NCBI RefSeq assembly: GCF_009807095.1
Contig: NZ_WUCC01000008.1
Coordinates: forward strand, 1 to 64,000
Direction: 5' to 3'
Length of the DNA stretch: 64,000 bases
From: Rathayibacter sp. VKM Ac-2754
Lineage (GTDB): Bacteria > Actinomycetota > Actinomycetes > Actinomycetales > Microbacteriaceae
Positions 33,039 to 40,836 of the stretch are shown piece by piece (position 1 is the stretch's first letter; the number at the start of each line of letters is the position of its first letter). The notes below the pieces were generated by a model. It saw only the letters and a list, made by a program, of their open reading frames with translations. It was not told where the DNA came from and did no database searches. Position numbers and translations under genes: made by a program.

Positions 33039-33341
33039 ATGGAACTCCTCTTCGTCACCCTGGGCGGCGTCCTCCTCGGACTCGCCGCGCGCTACGCGCT
33101 CCCCCACCGCCACCTGCACGGCTCCGTCGTGGTCCCGGCGGTCGGCGGGATCGTCGCGGCGGTCGTCTGGGTCGCGCTGACCTGGGCGGGGCTCGCATGG
33201 GACGGCGGGCTCATCTGGGTGATCACCCTGGTGGCGGCCGCCCTCGCCGTCGTGCTCGTCGATGTGCGCCTCGGGCGAGCCCGCGAGCGCCACGACGAAG
33301 CCGCGCTCGAGGCGATGCTCGCGGGCAGGGTCGCGCCCTAG
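33039..33341 (+). CDS. Small membrane protein, three predicted TM helices
   Basis: 100 residues. Three hydrophobic stretches are visible: LLFVTLGGVLLGLAARYAL, VVVPAVGGIVAAVVWVALTWAGL and LIWVITLVAAALAVVLVDVRL, followed by a charged cytoplasmic tail RARERHDEAALEAML. No family signature is recognised. It lies 21 bp after the DUF3107 gene in the same direction and ends just before a 25-bp hairpin, so the two probably form one transcript. Confidence 0.75.
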   Translation: MELLFVTLGGVLLGLAARYALPHRHLHGSVVVPAVGGIVAAVVWVALTWAGLAWDGGLIWVITLVAAALAVVLVDVRLGRARERHDEAALEAMLAGRVAP

Positions 33342-33352
33342 GGCGGAGCCGC

Positions 33353-33405
33353 CGCAGAAGAGGGACGGGCCGTCGAGATCCTCGACGGCCCGTCCCTCTT
33401 CTGCG
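33353..33405. terminator. Perfect 25-bp stem bidirectional terminator
   Basis: The 25 bases at 33353-33377 are exactly complementary to 33381-33405 with a 3-nt loop. It sits between two convergent genes, and its right arm directly abuts the stop codon of the ferritin-like gene. It should end transcription from both sides. Confidence 0.9.
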
Positions 33406-34125
33406 TCAGGCGGTCAGGCCGAGCGCATCCATCCGTCGCGTGTGCGAGGCGATGAGCTCGGTGAACACCGGCTCGATGCGCGACTCGTCCGAGTCGTGGT
33501 TGCCCGATCCCATCAGGGCCGAGCGCGCCACCAGCAGGGTGTCGCCCACGAGGCGCCGCCCCCACACGGCCAGCCGCGAACCGAGCCGGTCGTCTGCGGC
33601 GATCTCACGGCGGAGGATCGCGATCAGCCCGTCGATGCCGGTCTCGGCTCCGAGGGTCTGGGCGATCCTCGGGCCCACGTCGTTCGGCAGACCGCCGGTG
33701 AGGCGGATGAAGAAGTCGTCCAGCAGCCCCGCGGTGATGTACGCCGACAGCAGCGTCTCGTGCAGGTCGGCGCCGCGCGTCAGGCGCTCGAACGTGTCGA
33801 TGGCGGGACGGAACGGGGCCATCGCCTCCCCCGGCTCGACCTCGCGGCGGCGCAGCTCGGCGACCACGGCGTGGTGCTTCGCGAGCGCGGTGCCGGCGGC
33901 GGCCGAGATGGCCTCCTTGTCGGCGAGGTCCTCCGTCGAGGCGACGGCGCGGGCCAGAGCCTCGAAGATGGCGAGCTGGAGGTACGCCACCTGCCCGAGG
34001 TAGGGCACGACCTCGGGGGTCAGATCGGCGAGGTCGACGCGGTCGCGCCGGGTCGAGGACTCCCCGCGCGGAGTGAGGCGAGGGAGGTCGCCGGCGGGAC
34101 GTCGACGTCGGAACCAGGCTGCCAT
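33406..34125 (-). CDS. Ferritin-like fold protein (Rv3210c-like)
   Basis: 239 residues from ATG 34125. After a basic, disordered N-terminus (MAAWFRRRRPAGDLPRL), the body is all helical: LGQVAYLQLAIFEALARAVAST, ISAAAGTALAKHHAVVAELRRRE, then DLHETLLSAYITAGLLDDFFIRL and later helices. The Glu and His-rich helices fit a ferritin-like/tRNA-hydroxylase-like four-helix fold, but a full di-iron site cannot be read with certainty. The mycobacterial counterpart lies next to the RhlE helicase, as here. It is divergent from rhlE with 153 bp between the starts. Confidence 0.82.
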   Translation of the reverse strand: MAAWFRRRRPAGDLPRLTPRGESSTRRDRVDLADLTPEVVPYLGQVAYLQLAIFEALARAVASTEDLADKEAISAAAGTALAKHHAVVAELRRREVEPGEAMAPFRPAIDTFERLTRGADLHETLLSAYITAGLLDDFFIRLTGGLPNDVGPRIAQTLGAETGIDGLIAILRREIAADDRLGSRLAVWGRRLVGDTLLVARSALMGSGNHDSDESRIEPVFTELIASHTRRMDALGLTA

Positions 34126-34182
34126 CCGATCAGTGTAGAGCGCGTCGGCGACGCCTTCCGGGCCCCCGGAGGCGGGTGCCGG

Positions 34183-34188
34183 TAGACT
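34183..34188 (+). promoter_or_regulatory. Candidate -10 element for the RhlE-type helicase
   Basis: TAGACT at 34183-34188 lies about 90 bp before the chosen start, which would leave a long untranslated leader. The same GTAGACTC core occurs upstream of apt at 63609. Long leaders are common for cold-shock RNA helicase genes. Confidence 0.35.
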
Positions 34189-34278
34189 CGCCGGGACGTC
34201 ACCGGCGCTGGATCGGTGACCTAAGCGCCCGGAGTCGTACAGGGCGTGGACCGTACAAGACGTAAGGCGCTTCGCTCC

Positions 34279-35682
34279 GTGACATTCTCCGATCTGAACA
34301 TCGACGACGACATCGTCGCCGCCCTCGCCTCGAAGGGCATCCTCGAGCCGTTCCCCATCCAGGAGCAGACGATCCCCCTGGCCCTGCAGAAGCAGGACAT
34401 CATCGGGCAGGCCAAGACCGGCACCGGCAAGACGTTCGGATTCGGCCTGCCGCTGATCCAGGCGCTCGGCACCGACCCCGAGCCCGGCGTCAAGGCGCTC
34501 ATCGTCGTCCCCACGCGCGAGCTCGCCGTCCAGGTGACCGAGGACATCGAGCTCGCCGCCTCGAACCGGCCGACCAAGATCGTCTCGATCTACGGCGGCA
34601 AGGCGTACGAGGGCCAGATCGAGCAGCTCAAGGCCGGCGCCCAGATCGTCGTCGGCACGCCGGGGCGCCTCCTCGACCTCGCCGGTCAGCGCCTGCTGTC
34701 GCTCGCGAGCGTCCAGGTGATGGTGCTCGACGAGGCCGACAAGATGCTCGACCTCGGCTTCCTCAGCGACATCGAGAAGCTGTTCGCGCAGACCCCCGCC
34801 ACCCGCCACACCATGCTGTTCTCGGCGACGATGCCGGGCGCGATCGTGGCTCTGGCCCGCCGCTTCATGAACCGGCCGATCCACATCCGCGCGACCGACC
34901 CCGACGAGGGCATCACGCAGGCCAACATCAAGCACATCGTCTACCGGGCGCACTCGCTCGACAAGGACGAGGTCATCGCGCGCATCCTGCAGTCGGAGGG
35001 TCGCGGCAAGACCGTCATCTTCACCCGCACCAAGCGCGCGGCCGCCCGCATCGTCGAGGAGCTGAACGACCGGGGCTTCAACGCCGCGGCCGTGCACGGC
35101 GACCTCAACCAGGAGCAGCGCGAGAGGGCGATGGCGGCGTTCAAGGCCGGCAAGAAGGACATCCTCATCGCGACCGACGTCGCGGCGCGCGGCATCGACG
35201 TGAACGACGTCACCCACGTGATCAACCACACGATCCCCGACGACGACCAGACCTACCTGCACCGCGTCGGGCGCACCGGCCGCGCGGGCAAGACCGGCAT
35301 CGCCGTGACCTTCGTCGACTGGGAGGACCTGCACAAGTGGGCCCTCATCAACCGCGCCCTCGAGTTCGGCCAGCCCGACCCGGTCGAGACCTACTCGTCG
35401 TCGCCGCACCTCTACACCGACCTCGACATCCCCGTCGGGACGAAGGGCCGCCTGAAGCCCACCCCGATCCCCGCCGAGGCCAAGGCCGACGCCCGCCCCG
35501 AGCGCTCGACGCGCCAGCGCGAGTCGCGCGAGCCCCGTCGCCGCAGCGCCGACGTCGCTGCCCCGCAGACCGGCCCGGCGCCCTCGAGCGAGAGCAAGGA
35601 GCACCACGACGGCAACAGCGCCCCGCGCCGTCGCACCCGCTCCCGCAACCGCGCTCCGCGACCCGACTCTCCCCAGGTCTGA
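34279..35682 (+). CDS. rhlE: DEAD-box RNA helicase, RhlE/DeaD type
   Basis: 467 residues from GTG 34279, where the family-typical N-terminus VTFSDLNIDDDIVAALASKGI begins; a longer in-frame start at 34246 lacks family match. All DEAD-box motifs are present: PFPIQEQTIP, AKTGTGKTFGFGLP, VPTRELA, TPGRLLDL, VLDEADKMLD, FSATMP, ATDVAARGIDV and HRVGRTGRAGKTG. The last 80 residues form a basic Arg/Ser/Pro-rich tail, likely for RNA binding. It should unwind RNA duplexes in ribosome assembly or mRNA decay, acting in the cytoplasm. It ends before a hairpin shared with the convergent PHP gene. Confidence 0.93.
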   Translation: MTFSDLNIDDDIVAALASKGILEPFPIQEQTIPLALQKQDIIGQAKTGTGKTFGFGLPLIQALGTDPEPGVKALIVVPTRELAVQVTEDIELAASNRPTKIVSIYGGKAYEGQIEQLKAGAQIVVGTPGRLLDLAGQRLLSLASVQVMVLDEADKMLDLGFLSDIEKLFAQTPATRHTMLFSATMPGAIVALARRFMNRPIHIRATDPDEGITQANIKHIVYRAHSLDKDEVIARILQSEGRGKTVIFTRTKRAAARIVEELNDRGFNAAAVHGDLNQEQRERAMAAFKAGKKDILIATDVAARGIDVNDVTHVINHTIPDDDQTYLHRVGRTGRAGKTGIAVTFVDWEDLHKWALINRALEFGQPDPVETYSSSPHLYTDLDIPVGTKGRLKPTPIPAEAKADARPERSTRQRESREPRRRSADVAAPQTGPAPSSESKEHHDGNSAPRRRTRSRNRAPRPDSPQV

Positions 35683-35707
35683 CCGGCACCCCTCAGGTCC
35701 GACTCAC

Positions 35708-35741
35708 CGAACCGCCCCGCGAGAACTCGTGGGGCGGTTCG
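35708..35741. terminator. Bidirectional hairpin terminator between rhlE and the PHP gene
   Basis: CGAACCGCCCC at 35708-35718 pairs with GGGGCGGTTCG at 35731-35741. A further CGAG/CTCG pair extends the stem inside one mismatch. It lies 26 bp after the rhlE stop and 4 bp from the convergent stop. Confidence 0.8.
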
Positions 35742-35744
35742 TCG

Positions 35745-36593
35745 TCAGCGGCCGGCCGCGGCGCGGATCGCGTCGACCGTCGCGCGGTCGGTCGTGTTCT
35801 CGCCGAGCCGGTTCGGCTTGCCCGTACCGTGGTAGTCGCTCGATCCCGTCGTGACCAGCGAGTAGCGCTCGGCCAGCTCGCGCAGCCTCCGCTTCCCGTC
35901 GGGAGTGTTCTCGCGGTGCTCGACCTCGAGCCCGAAGAGCCCGGCCTCGACCAGCTCCGGGAGCATCCGCTCGACGGCGATCCCGCGTGCGCTCGCCGCG
36001 GGGTGCGCGATCACCGGCACCCCGCCCGCGGCGCGCACGAGGCGGACGGCGTCGACCGGGTCGGGTGCGTAGTGCGGCTGGAAGTAGCCGCCGCGCCAGT
36101 CGAGGATCCCCGCGAACGCGGCGGAGCGGTCGGTGGCGAGTCCGCGCGCGACCAGGGCGTCGGCGATGTGCGGACGGCCGATCGTCGCGCCGGGGCTGGT
36201 CTGCGCGAGGACGTCGTCCCAGGTCAGGTCGTAGTCGGCGCCGATGGCGGTGACGATGGCCTCGGCTCGGTGGACGCGCTCGGAGCGGATCCGGGTCGTC
36301 TCGGCGAGCAGATCCGGGTCGTCCGGATCGACGAGGTAGGCCAGCACGTGCACGCTCGCCCAGCCGGCCCGCGACGAGAGCTCCATCCCGGGGACGAGCT
36401 CGATCCCGGCCTCCTCGGCCGCGGCGATCGCGGCGGGCCAGCCGGCGGTCGAGTCGTGATCGGTCAGCGCCACTCCGGCGAGCCCGGCCGACGCCGCCGC
36501 CCGCACGAGGACCTCGGGCGGCTCCGTGCCGTCGGAGACGAGGGAGTGGGTGTGGAGGTCGAACCGGCCTCCCGCGACATGCATGCGGACCAT
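35745..36593 (-). CDS. PHP-domain phosphoesterase (nucleoside 3',5'-bisphosphate or related)
   Basis: 282 residues. The four PHP metal motifs are clear: DLHTHSLVSDG at the start, LTDHDSTAGW, EVEHRENTPDG, and TTGSSDYHGTGKP near the end, with PVIAHPAA between them. This matches the YciV/TrpH group, whose members remove a phosphate from nucleoside 3',5'-bisphosphates or degrade short RNA 5'-3'. The enzyme is predicted to be cytosolic with a trinuclear metal centre. It is divergent from the EEP-family gene and convergent with rhlE. The exact substrate is inferred from the family. Confidence 0.88.
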   Translation of the reverse strand: MVRMHVAGGRFDLHTHSLVSDGTEPPEVLVRAAASAGLAGVALTDHDSTAGWPAAIAAAEEAGIELVPGMELSSRAGWASVHVLAYLVDPDDPDLLAETTRIRSERVHRAEAIVTAIGADYDLTWDDVLAQTSPGATIGRPHIADALVARGLATDRSAAFAGILDWRGGYFQPHYAPDPVDAVRLVRAAGGVPVIAHPAASARGIAVERMLPELVEAGLFGLEVEHRENTPDGKRRLRELAERYSLVTTGSSDYHGTGKPNRLGENTTDRATVDAIRAAAGR

Positions 36594-36633
36594 CGTAGAC
36601 GCGGGTCGGCGGGCCCCTCGGGCCTGGATGCCC

Positions 36634-36647
36634 TAACCTGAGCCGGG
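36634..36647 (+). promoter_or_regulatory. Leaderless-type promoter of the EEP-family gene
   Basis: TAACCT at 36634-36639 lies eight bases before ATG 36648 without a Shine-Dalgarno sequence between them, consistent with a transcript starting at or just before the start codon. Confidence 0.5.
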
Positions 36648-37667
36648 ATGGGGACGAGACTGGTGAAGTTCGCGGTGGCAGCCGCGGTGGCGATCGTGCT
36701 GATCGTGGTGGCCGCCCCCGGCTTCTTCGGGATCGTCCGGGAGGCGCCCTTCGCGCAGCTCGTGTCGTTCCGGCTGGCCACGGCCCTCGGCGCCGTCGGA
36801 GTGGTCGTCGTCCTCGTCGTGATCGCCGTTCTCGTGCGGCCCGTCCGCCGCCTCGCGCTCGCCCTCGGGGCGCTCGGGCTCGCCTTCGCACTGGTCCTCT
36901 CGGGTCTCCAGGCCTTCCGCGGCGGCGACTCCACGCCTCCGCGCGCCCACCGCCTCGCCGATCTGCGCGTGCTCAGCTGGAACGTGCTCGACGCGGTACC
37001 GGTCGAGACGATCGCCGCCGTCGCGACCGAGAGCGCCGTCGACGCGCTGGCACTGGTCGAGGTCTCGCAGGAGTCGGCGCAGGGGGTCGTCGACGCCCTC
37101 GGCGCGGCGGGTCTGCCGATGACCCTGCACTACGCCGCCGGCGACGAGGGGGTCGCGGGGACCGCGCTCCTGCTCGCCGCCTCCCTCGGCAACTACACGG
37201 TCGATGCCGAGAGCGTGCCCACCGGGACCCTCGCCTCCCTCGTCGCCCGCCCCGACACCCCCGATCGGCCGGTCATCGCCGCGGTGCACGCGGCGCCGCC
37301 GATCCCCGCGCTGATGGACGACTGGAGCAGCGACCTCAGCCGCATCGCCGCCCTCTGCAGCACCGAGGACGACGTCGTCGTGCTCGGCGACCTGAACTCG
37401 ACACTCGACCACTGGAGCGGGATCCCCGGTACCTCCGATCTGGGCGCCTGCTCCGACTCCGGAGCGCTCGCGAACTCGGCGGCCGTCAGCACCTGGCCGA
37501 CGTCGCTGCCGGCGCTGCTCGGGGCGCCGATCGATCACGTCCTCTACTCGGGCCGCTGGGACGTATCGGGCTACTCCGTCCTCGACGATCACGACGAGGA
37601 CGGAAGCGATCACCGTCCGGTCCTCGTCCAGCTCTCGGTGCGCGGGATGGTCAAGGACTCGTCCTAG
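36648..37667 (+). CDS. Endonuclease/exonuclease/phosphatase-family membrane protein
   Basis: 339 residues. Three transmembrane helices at the N-terminus (AVAAAVAIVLIVVAAPGFF, LGAVGVVVVLVVIAVLV, LALGALGLAFALVLSGL) lead to an extracytoplasmic EEP domain. The EEP motifs are RVLSWNVLD, a Glu in LVEVSQESA, VVLGDLNSTLDHW, PIDHVLYS and the terminal GSDHRPVLVQL. Membrane-anchored EEP proteins of actinobacteria are of uncertain substrate; nucleotides, phospholipid headgroups or extracellular nucleic acid are possible. It is followed 26 bp later by the Xaa-Pro aminopeptidase gene in the same direction. Confidence 0.88.
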   Translation: MGTRLVKFAVAAAVAIVLIVVAAPGFFGIVREAPFAQLVSFRLATALGAVGVVVVLVVIAVLVRPVRRLALALGALGLAFALVLSGLQAFRGGDSTPPRAHRLADLRVLSWNVLDAVPVETIAAVATESAVDALALVEVSQESAQGVVDALGAAGLPMTLHYAAGDEGVAGTALLLAASLGNYTVDAESVPTGTLASLVARPDTPDRPVIAAVHAAPPIPALMDDWSSDLSRIAALCSTEDDVVVLGDLNSTLDHWSGIPGTSDLGACSDSGALANSAAVSTWPTSLPALLGAPIDHVLYSGRWDVSGYSVLDDHDEDGSDHRPVLVQLSVRGMVKDSS

Positions 37668-37693
37668 GGCCTGGTCGTTCGCGGAGGAGGACA

Positions 37694-39202
37694 ATGGACT
37701 CCATGACCGACACGGACCAGACGACCGAAGCCCGCTCGACTCCCGACCCCGCCGCCGCACCCACGCCGCGTGCGACGACGAACCGGTCGACGACTCCGGC
37801 CTCCGACCGCTTCCGCGACTTCATCGCCTCGGGCTGGGCCGAGCGCGCCGAGCCGCTCCCCGAGCCGCGCGAGCAGGCCGCGTTCGCCGCGCGACGCCGG
37901 GAGCGCCTCTCGGCCCTGCACACCGGCGAGCGCATCGTCGTCCCCGCCGGCCGGCTGAAGCAGCGCGCGAACGACACCGACTACCCCTTCCGCGCGCACT
38001 CCGCATTCACCTGGCTCACCGGCTGGGGCGCCGACTCCGAGCCGGGCGCCGTGCTCGTGCTCGAGCCGGGCGAGGGCGGTCACACCGCGACGCTCCACTT
38101 CCGCGAGCGCGCCGGCCGCGACTCCGACGAGTTCTACGCCAACTCCGAGATCGGCGAGTTCTGGATCGGCCCGCGCCCCTCGCTGGCGCAGGTGTCGAGC
38201 GACCTGGGCCTCGAGGCCCGCGGCATCGACGAGCTCGATGCCGTTCTGGACGCCCGCGACGACGTCCCCGTCGCCCTCCTGAGCGAGGCCGACCCGCTGG
38301 TGACCGCCCGCCTGCAGCGCGACGGCGGTTCCGAGCGCGACGACGCCCTCGAGCGCGACCTCTCCGAGCTGCGCCTGGTCAAGGACGCCTACGAGATCGC
38401 CGAGCTCCGCGCCGCCGTCGCCGCGACCGCCCGCGGCTTCGAGGACGTGCTCTCCGACCTGCCGCGGATCGTCGCGCACGAGCGGGGCGAGCGCCTGATC
38501 GAGGGCGTCTTCAACGGCCGCGCCCGCGCCGACGGCAACACGGTCGGCTACGACACGATCGCGGCCGCGGGAGCGCACGCCTGCATCCTGCACTGGACCC
38601 GGAACGACGGACCCGTGCGCCCCGGCGACCTGGTCCTGCTCGACGCCGGTGTCGAGCAGGAGAGCTACTACACCGCCGACATCACGCGCACGTTCCCCGT
38701 CGACGGGCGATACACCGAGGCGCAGCGCCGGGTGCACGAGACGGTGCGCGAGGCGGCCGACGCGGCCTTCGCGATCGTCCGGCCGGGCATCCGCTTCCGC
38801 GAGGTGCACGCCGCCGCGATGGCCGTGATCGCCCGCCGCACCGCCGAGTGGGGCCTGCTCCCCGTCAGCGCCGAGGAGGCTCTCGAGGCCGACAACCAGC
38901 AGCACCGCCGCTACATGGTGCACGGCACCAGCCACCACCTCGGGCTCGACGTGCACGACTGCGCGAAGGCCCGGCGCGAGATGTACCTCGACGGCGTCGT
39001 CGAGGAGGGCATGGTCTTCACGATCGAACCGGGCCTCTACTTCCAGCCCGATGACCTCACCGTTCCCGAGGAGCTGCGCGGCATCGGCGTGCGGATCGAG
39101 GACGACGTGCTGGTGACGTCCGACGGCGCCGAGAACCTCTCGGTCGGCATCCCCCGCTCGGCCGACGACATCGAGGAGTGGATGGCGCGACTCGCGCGCT
39201 GA
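37694..39202 (+). CDS. pepP: Xaa-Pro aminopeptidase (M24B, PepP-like)
   Basis: 502 residues from ATG 37694 with GGAGGA five bases before it. An N-terminal creatinase-type domain (FRAHSAFTWLTGWGADSEPGAV) precedes the pita-bread catalytic domain. The dinuclear metal ligands are visible: Asp in LLDAGVEQESYY, Asp in TADITRTFPVDG, His in MVHGTSHHLGLDVHD, Glu in MVFTIEPGLYF and Glu in IRIEDDVLVT-like GVRIEDDVL. It removes the residue before proline at peptide N-termini in the cytoplasm. A Thr/Pro/Ala-rich tail of about 35 residues precedes the fold. It is convergent with the amidotransferase gene, only 5 bp apart. Confidence 0.93.
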   Translation: MDSMTDTDQTTEARSTPDPAAAPTPRATTNRSTTPASDRFRDFIASGWAERAEPLPEPREQAAFAARRRERLSALHTGERIVVPAGRLKQRANDTDYPFRAHSAFTWLTGWGADSEPGAVLVLEPGEGGHTATLHFRERAGRDSDEFYANSEIGEFWIGPRPSLAQVSSDLGLEARGIDELDAVLDARDDVPVALLSEADPLVTARLQRDGGSERDDALERDLSELRLVKDAYEIAELRAAVAATARGFEDVLSDLPRIVAHERGERLIEGVFNGRARADGNTVGYDTIAAAGAHACILHWTRNDGPVRPGDLVLLDAGVEQESYYTADITRTFPVDGRYTEAQRRVHETVREAADAAFAIVRPGIRFREVHAAAMAVIARRTAEWGLLPVSAEEALEADNQQHRRYMVHGTSHHLGLDVHDCAKARREMYLDGVVEEGMVFTIEPGLYFQPDDLTVPEELRGIGVRIEDDVLVTSDGAENLSVGIPRSADDIEEWMARLAR

Positions 39203-39207
39203 CCGCG

Positions 39208-39972
39208 TCAGGCGGCGAGGGCTCGGCGGACGAACGAGCCCTCGGCCGCGGCGAGCGCGAGGCCCTCGAGCAGGGTCGCGAGCTGGCCGCTCGGCGCGGC
39301 GGGATCCTCCGGGTGCCACTGCACCGCCAGCACCGGCGCCGAGCGGTGCTCGATGGCCTCGACGACCCCGTCGTCGGCGACCGCCGCCACCTGCAGCCCG
39401 GGGGCCAGCACATCGACCGCCTGGTGGTGCGCGCTCTGCACGGCGAGCTCGTCGGCACCGAAGAGGTCGCCGAGCGAGGTCATGGGCGCGAGGGCGACCG
39501 CATGGCGGTGCATCCGCTCGTGCGCGGGGGCCGCGGCGTTCACGTGCGCGGCGTCGGGTCCGAGGTCGGGGACGAGGGTGCCGCCGAGGGCGACGTTGAC
39601 GATCTGGAGTCCGCGGCAGATCCCGAGCAGCGGGGTGCGGCGGGCGATCGCGCGGTGCACGAGAGCGATCTGCGCGGCGTCGGCCCGCTCGGCGTGCGGT
39701 CCCTCGCCCGGGTAGCCGCGCGCCACTCCGTAGCGCTCGGGCGCGATGTCCTCGCCGCCGGCCAGCACGATCGCGTCCGCACCGGCGGTCTGCTCGAGCA
39801 GCGCCGCCGAGCCGAGGTCCTCGGCGGCGAAGCGCCGCGCCTCCCAGCCGAGCTCGCGGGCGACGGCGAGGAGGCGGCCGTTCAGGACCTGCACGTAGGC
39901 GTGGTACTCGTCGCGACCGGGTCGCGCACGGGTGACCTCCACGATGGCGAGCGTTCCTGGCATGCGTCCCAT
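39208..39972 (-). CDS. Class I glutamine amidotransferase, peptidase C26 (PuuD-like)
   Basis: 254 residues; ATG 39972 is used, with ATG 39963 as an alternative. The C26 triad is visible: Cys in LLGICRGLQIVN, His and Glu in VQWHPEDP. The IVLAGGEDIAPERYG segment is the glycine-rich oxyanion region. This family includes gamma-glutamyl-gamma-aminobutyrate hydrolase (PuuD) in polyamine breakdown and other gamma-glutamyl hydrolases. No other putrescine genes lie nearby, so the substrate is open. The conserved HHQAVD segment before the C-terminal half is also typical of PuuD-like proteins. Confidence 0.87.
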   Translation of the reverse strand: MGRMPGTLAIVEVTRARPGRDEYHAYVQVLNGRLLAVARELGWEARRFAAEDLGSAALLEQTAGADAIVLAGGEDIAPERYGVARGYPGEGPHAERADAAQIALVHRAIARRTPLLGICRGLQIVNVALGGTLVPDLGPDAAHVNAAAPAHERMHRHAVALAPMTSLGDLFGADELAVQSAHHQAVDVLAPGLQVAAVADDGVVEAIEHRSAPVLAVQWHPEDPAAPSGQLATLLEGLALAAAEGSFVRRALAA

Positions 39973-40032
39973 CCTGGGGCGCCCGTGCGGCGCGGTCGAC
40001 CCGCGGCGACACGGTCTGTAACACGGGGCCCG

Positions 40033-40044
40033 TACGATCGCGGA
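40033..40044 (+). promoter_or_regulatory. Leaderless-type promoter
   Basis: TACGAT at 40033-40038 ends six bases before GTG 40045, the expected spacing for a transcript that starts at the first base of the coding region. Confidence 0.55.
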
Positions 40045-40767
40045 GTGACCCCGCCGCTCCCGACCCTGCCGGAGCGGCTGCAGCGCCTCCGGTCCGACGT
40101 CTCCGTCCTCGCGACCACCTCCTCCGAGCGCCAGGTGCGGCCGCTGCGCGAGGCACTCGACGCGGTCGCCGACGGCGCGTCCTCCGCCCTGCTCGACGCC
40201 GTCGAGGGGCTGACCGCTCTGCTCGCCACGGCGGAGGCGCAGCTCAGCGGTCTCGAGCGCTCGGTCAGGGACGACCTCGACCGGGCGGCGACGCTCTCCG
40301 ATGTGCGCACCGCGGCGCAGCTCGGATCGGCCGCCGACGTCGCGACGGCGTGCGCCGCCGCCAGCGCGCTGCTGCTCGACGCCGACGAGGCCCGAGCAGC
40401 CGGCTCACTGCACGACCCGGCCGCCGTCCTCGCCCTGCTGATCGAGGCGGACGCCGTGCTGGACACCGTCGTCGCCGGCTACCGCGAGCCGCGGACGCGA
40501 GCCGAGCGGCAGCTCCTGCTCTTCGAGGCCGCGCGGACCGCCGCCCGCCTCGGGGCCGACGCGGCGTCGCTCCTCGGCCTCGTGCACGGCGATCGCGTCA
40601 CCGCAGCACCCCGGATCCTCGCGGAGGAGACGACCGACCGGCTCGCGAAGGCGGCGCGACTCGCCGCCACCGACCCCGCCGCCGCCCTCGAGCTGGCGCG
40701 CGGCGCCGTCGACCGGGGGCGCTCGGCGCTCGACGAGGCTCTCGTCGATCTCGACGCCCCGCGCTGA
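40045..40767 (+). CDS. Alanine-rich helical protein of unknown function
   Basis: 240 residues from GTG 40045. The whole protein is predicted helical, with heptad-like stretches (LERLQRLRSDVSVLATTSSERQ and TALLATAEAQLSGLERSV, the latter a likely coiled coil) and two helical-repeat-like modules later on (FEAARTAARLGADAASLLGL, ARLAATDPAAALELARGAV). There is no signal peptide or membrane helix. I recognise no family. The coding frame is supported by a leaderless-type promoter and by codon use like its neighbours. It is followed 69 bp later by the arginase-fold gene with its own promoter. Confidence 0.7.
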   Translation: MTPPLPTLPERLQRLRSDVSVLATTSSERQVRPLREALDAVADGASSALLDAVEGLTALLATAEAQLSGLERSVRDDLDRAATLSDVRTAAQLGSAADVATACAAASALLLDADEARAAGSLHDPAAVLALLIEADAVLDTVVAGYREPRTRAERQLLLFEAARTAARLGADAASLLGLVHGDRVTAAPRILAEETTDRLAKAARLAATDPAAALELARGAVDRGRSALDEALVDLDAPR

Positions 40768-40823
40768 GCGCGGCCGGCCGGACGGGGGCCCGGCGCACGC
40801 CTCGACCCGGCGATCGTGCGTGC

Positions 40824-40836
40824 CATAGTGAATCCC
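40824..40836 (+). promoter_or_regulatory. Leaderless-type promoter of the arginase-fold gene
   Basis: CATAGT at 40824-40829 ends seven bases before ATG 40837, with no ribosome-binding site between them. Confidence 0.5.
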
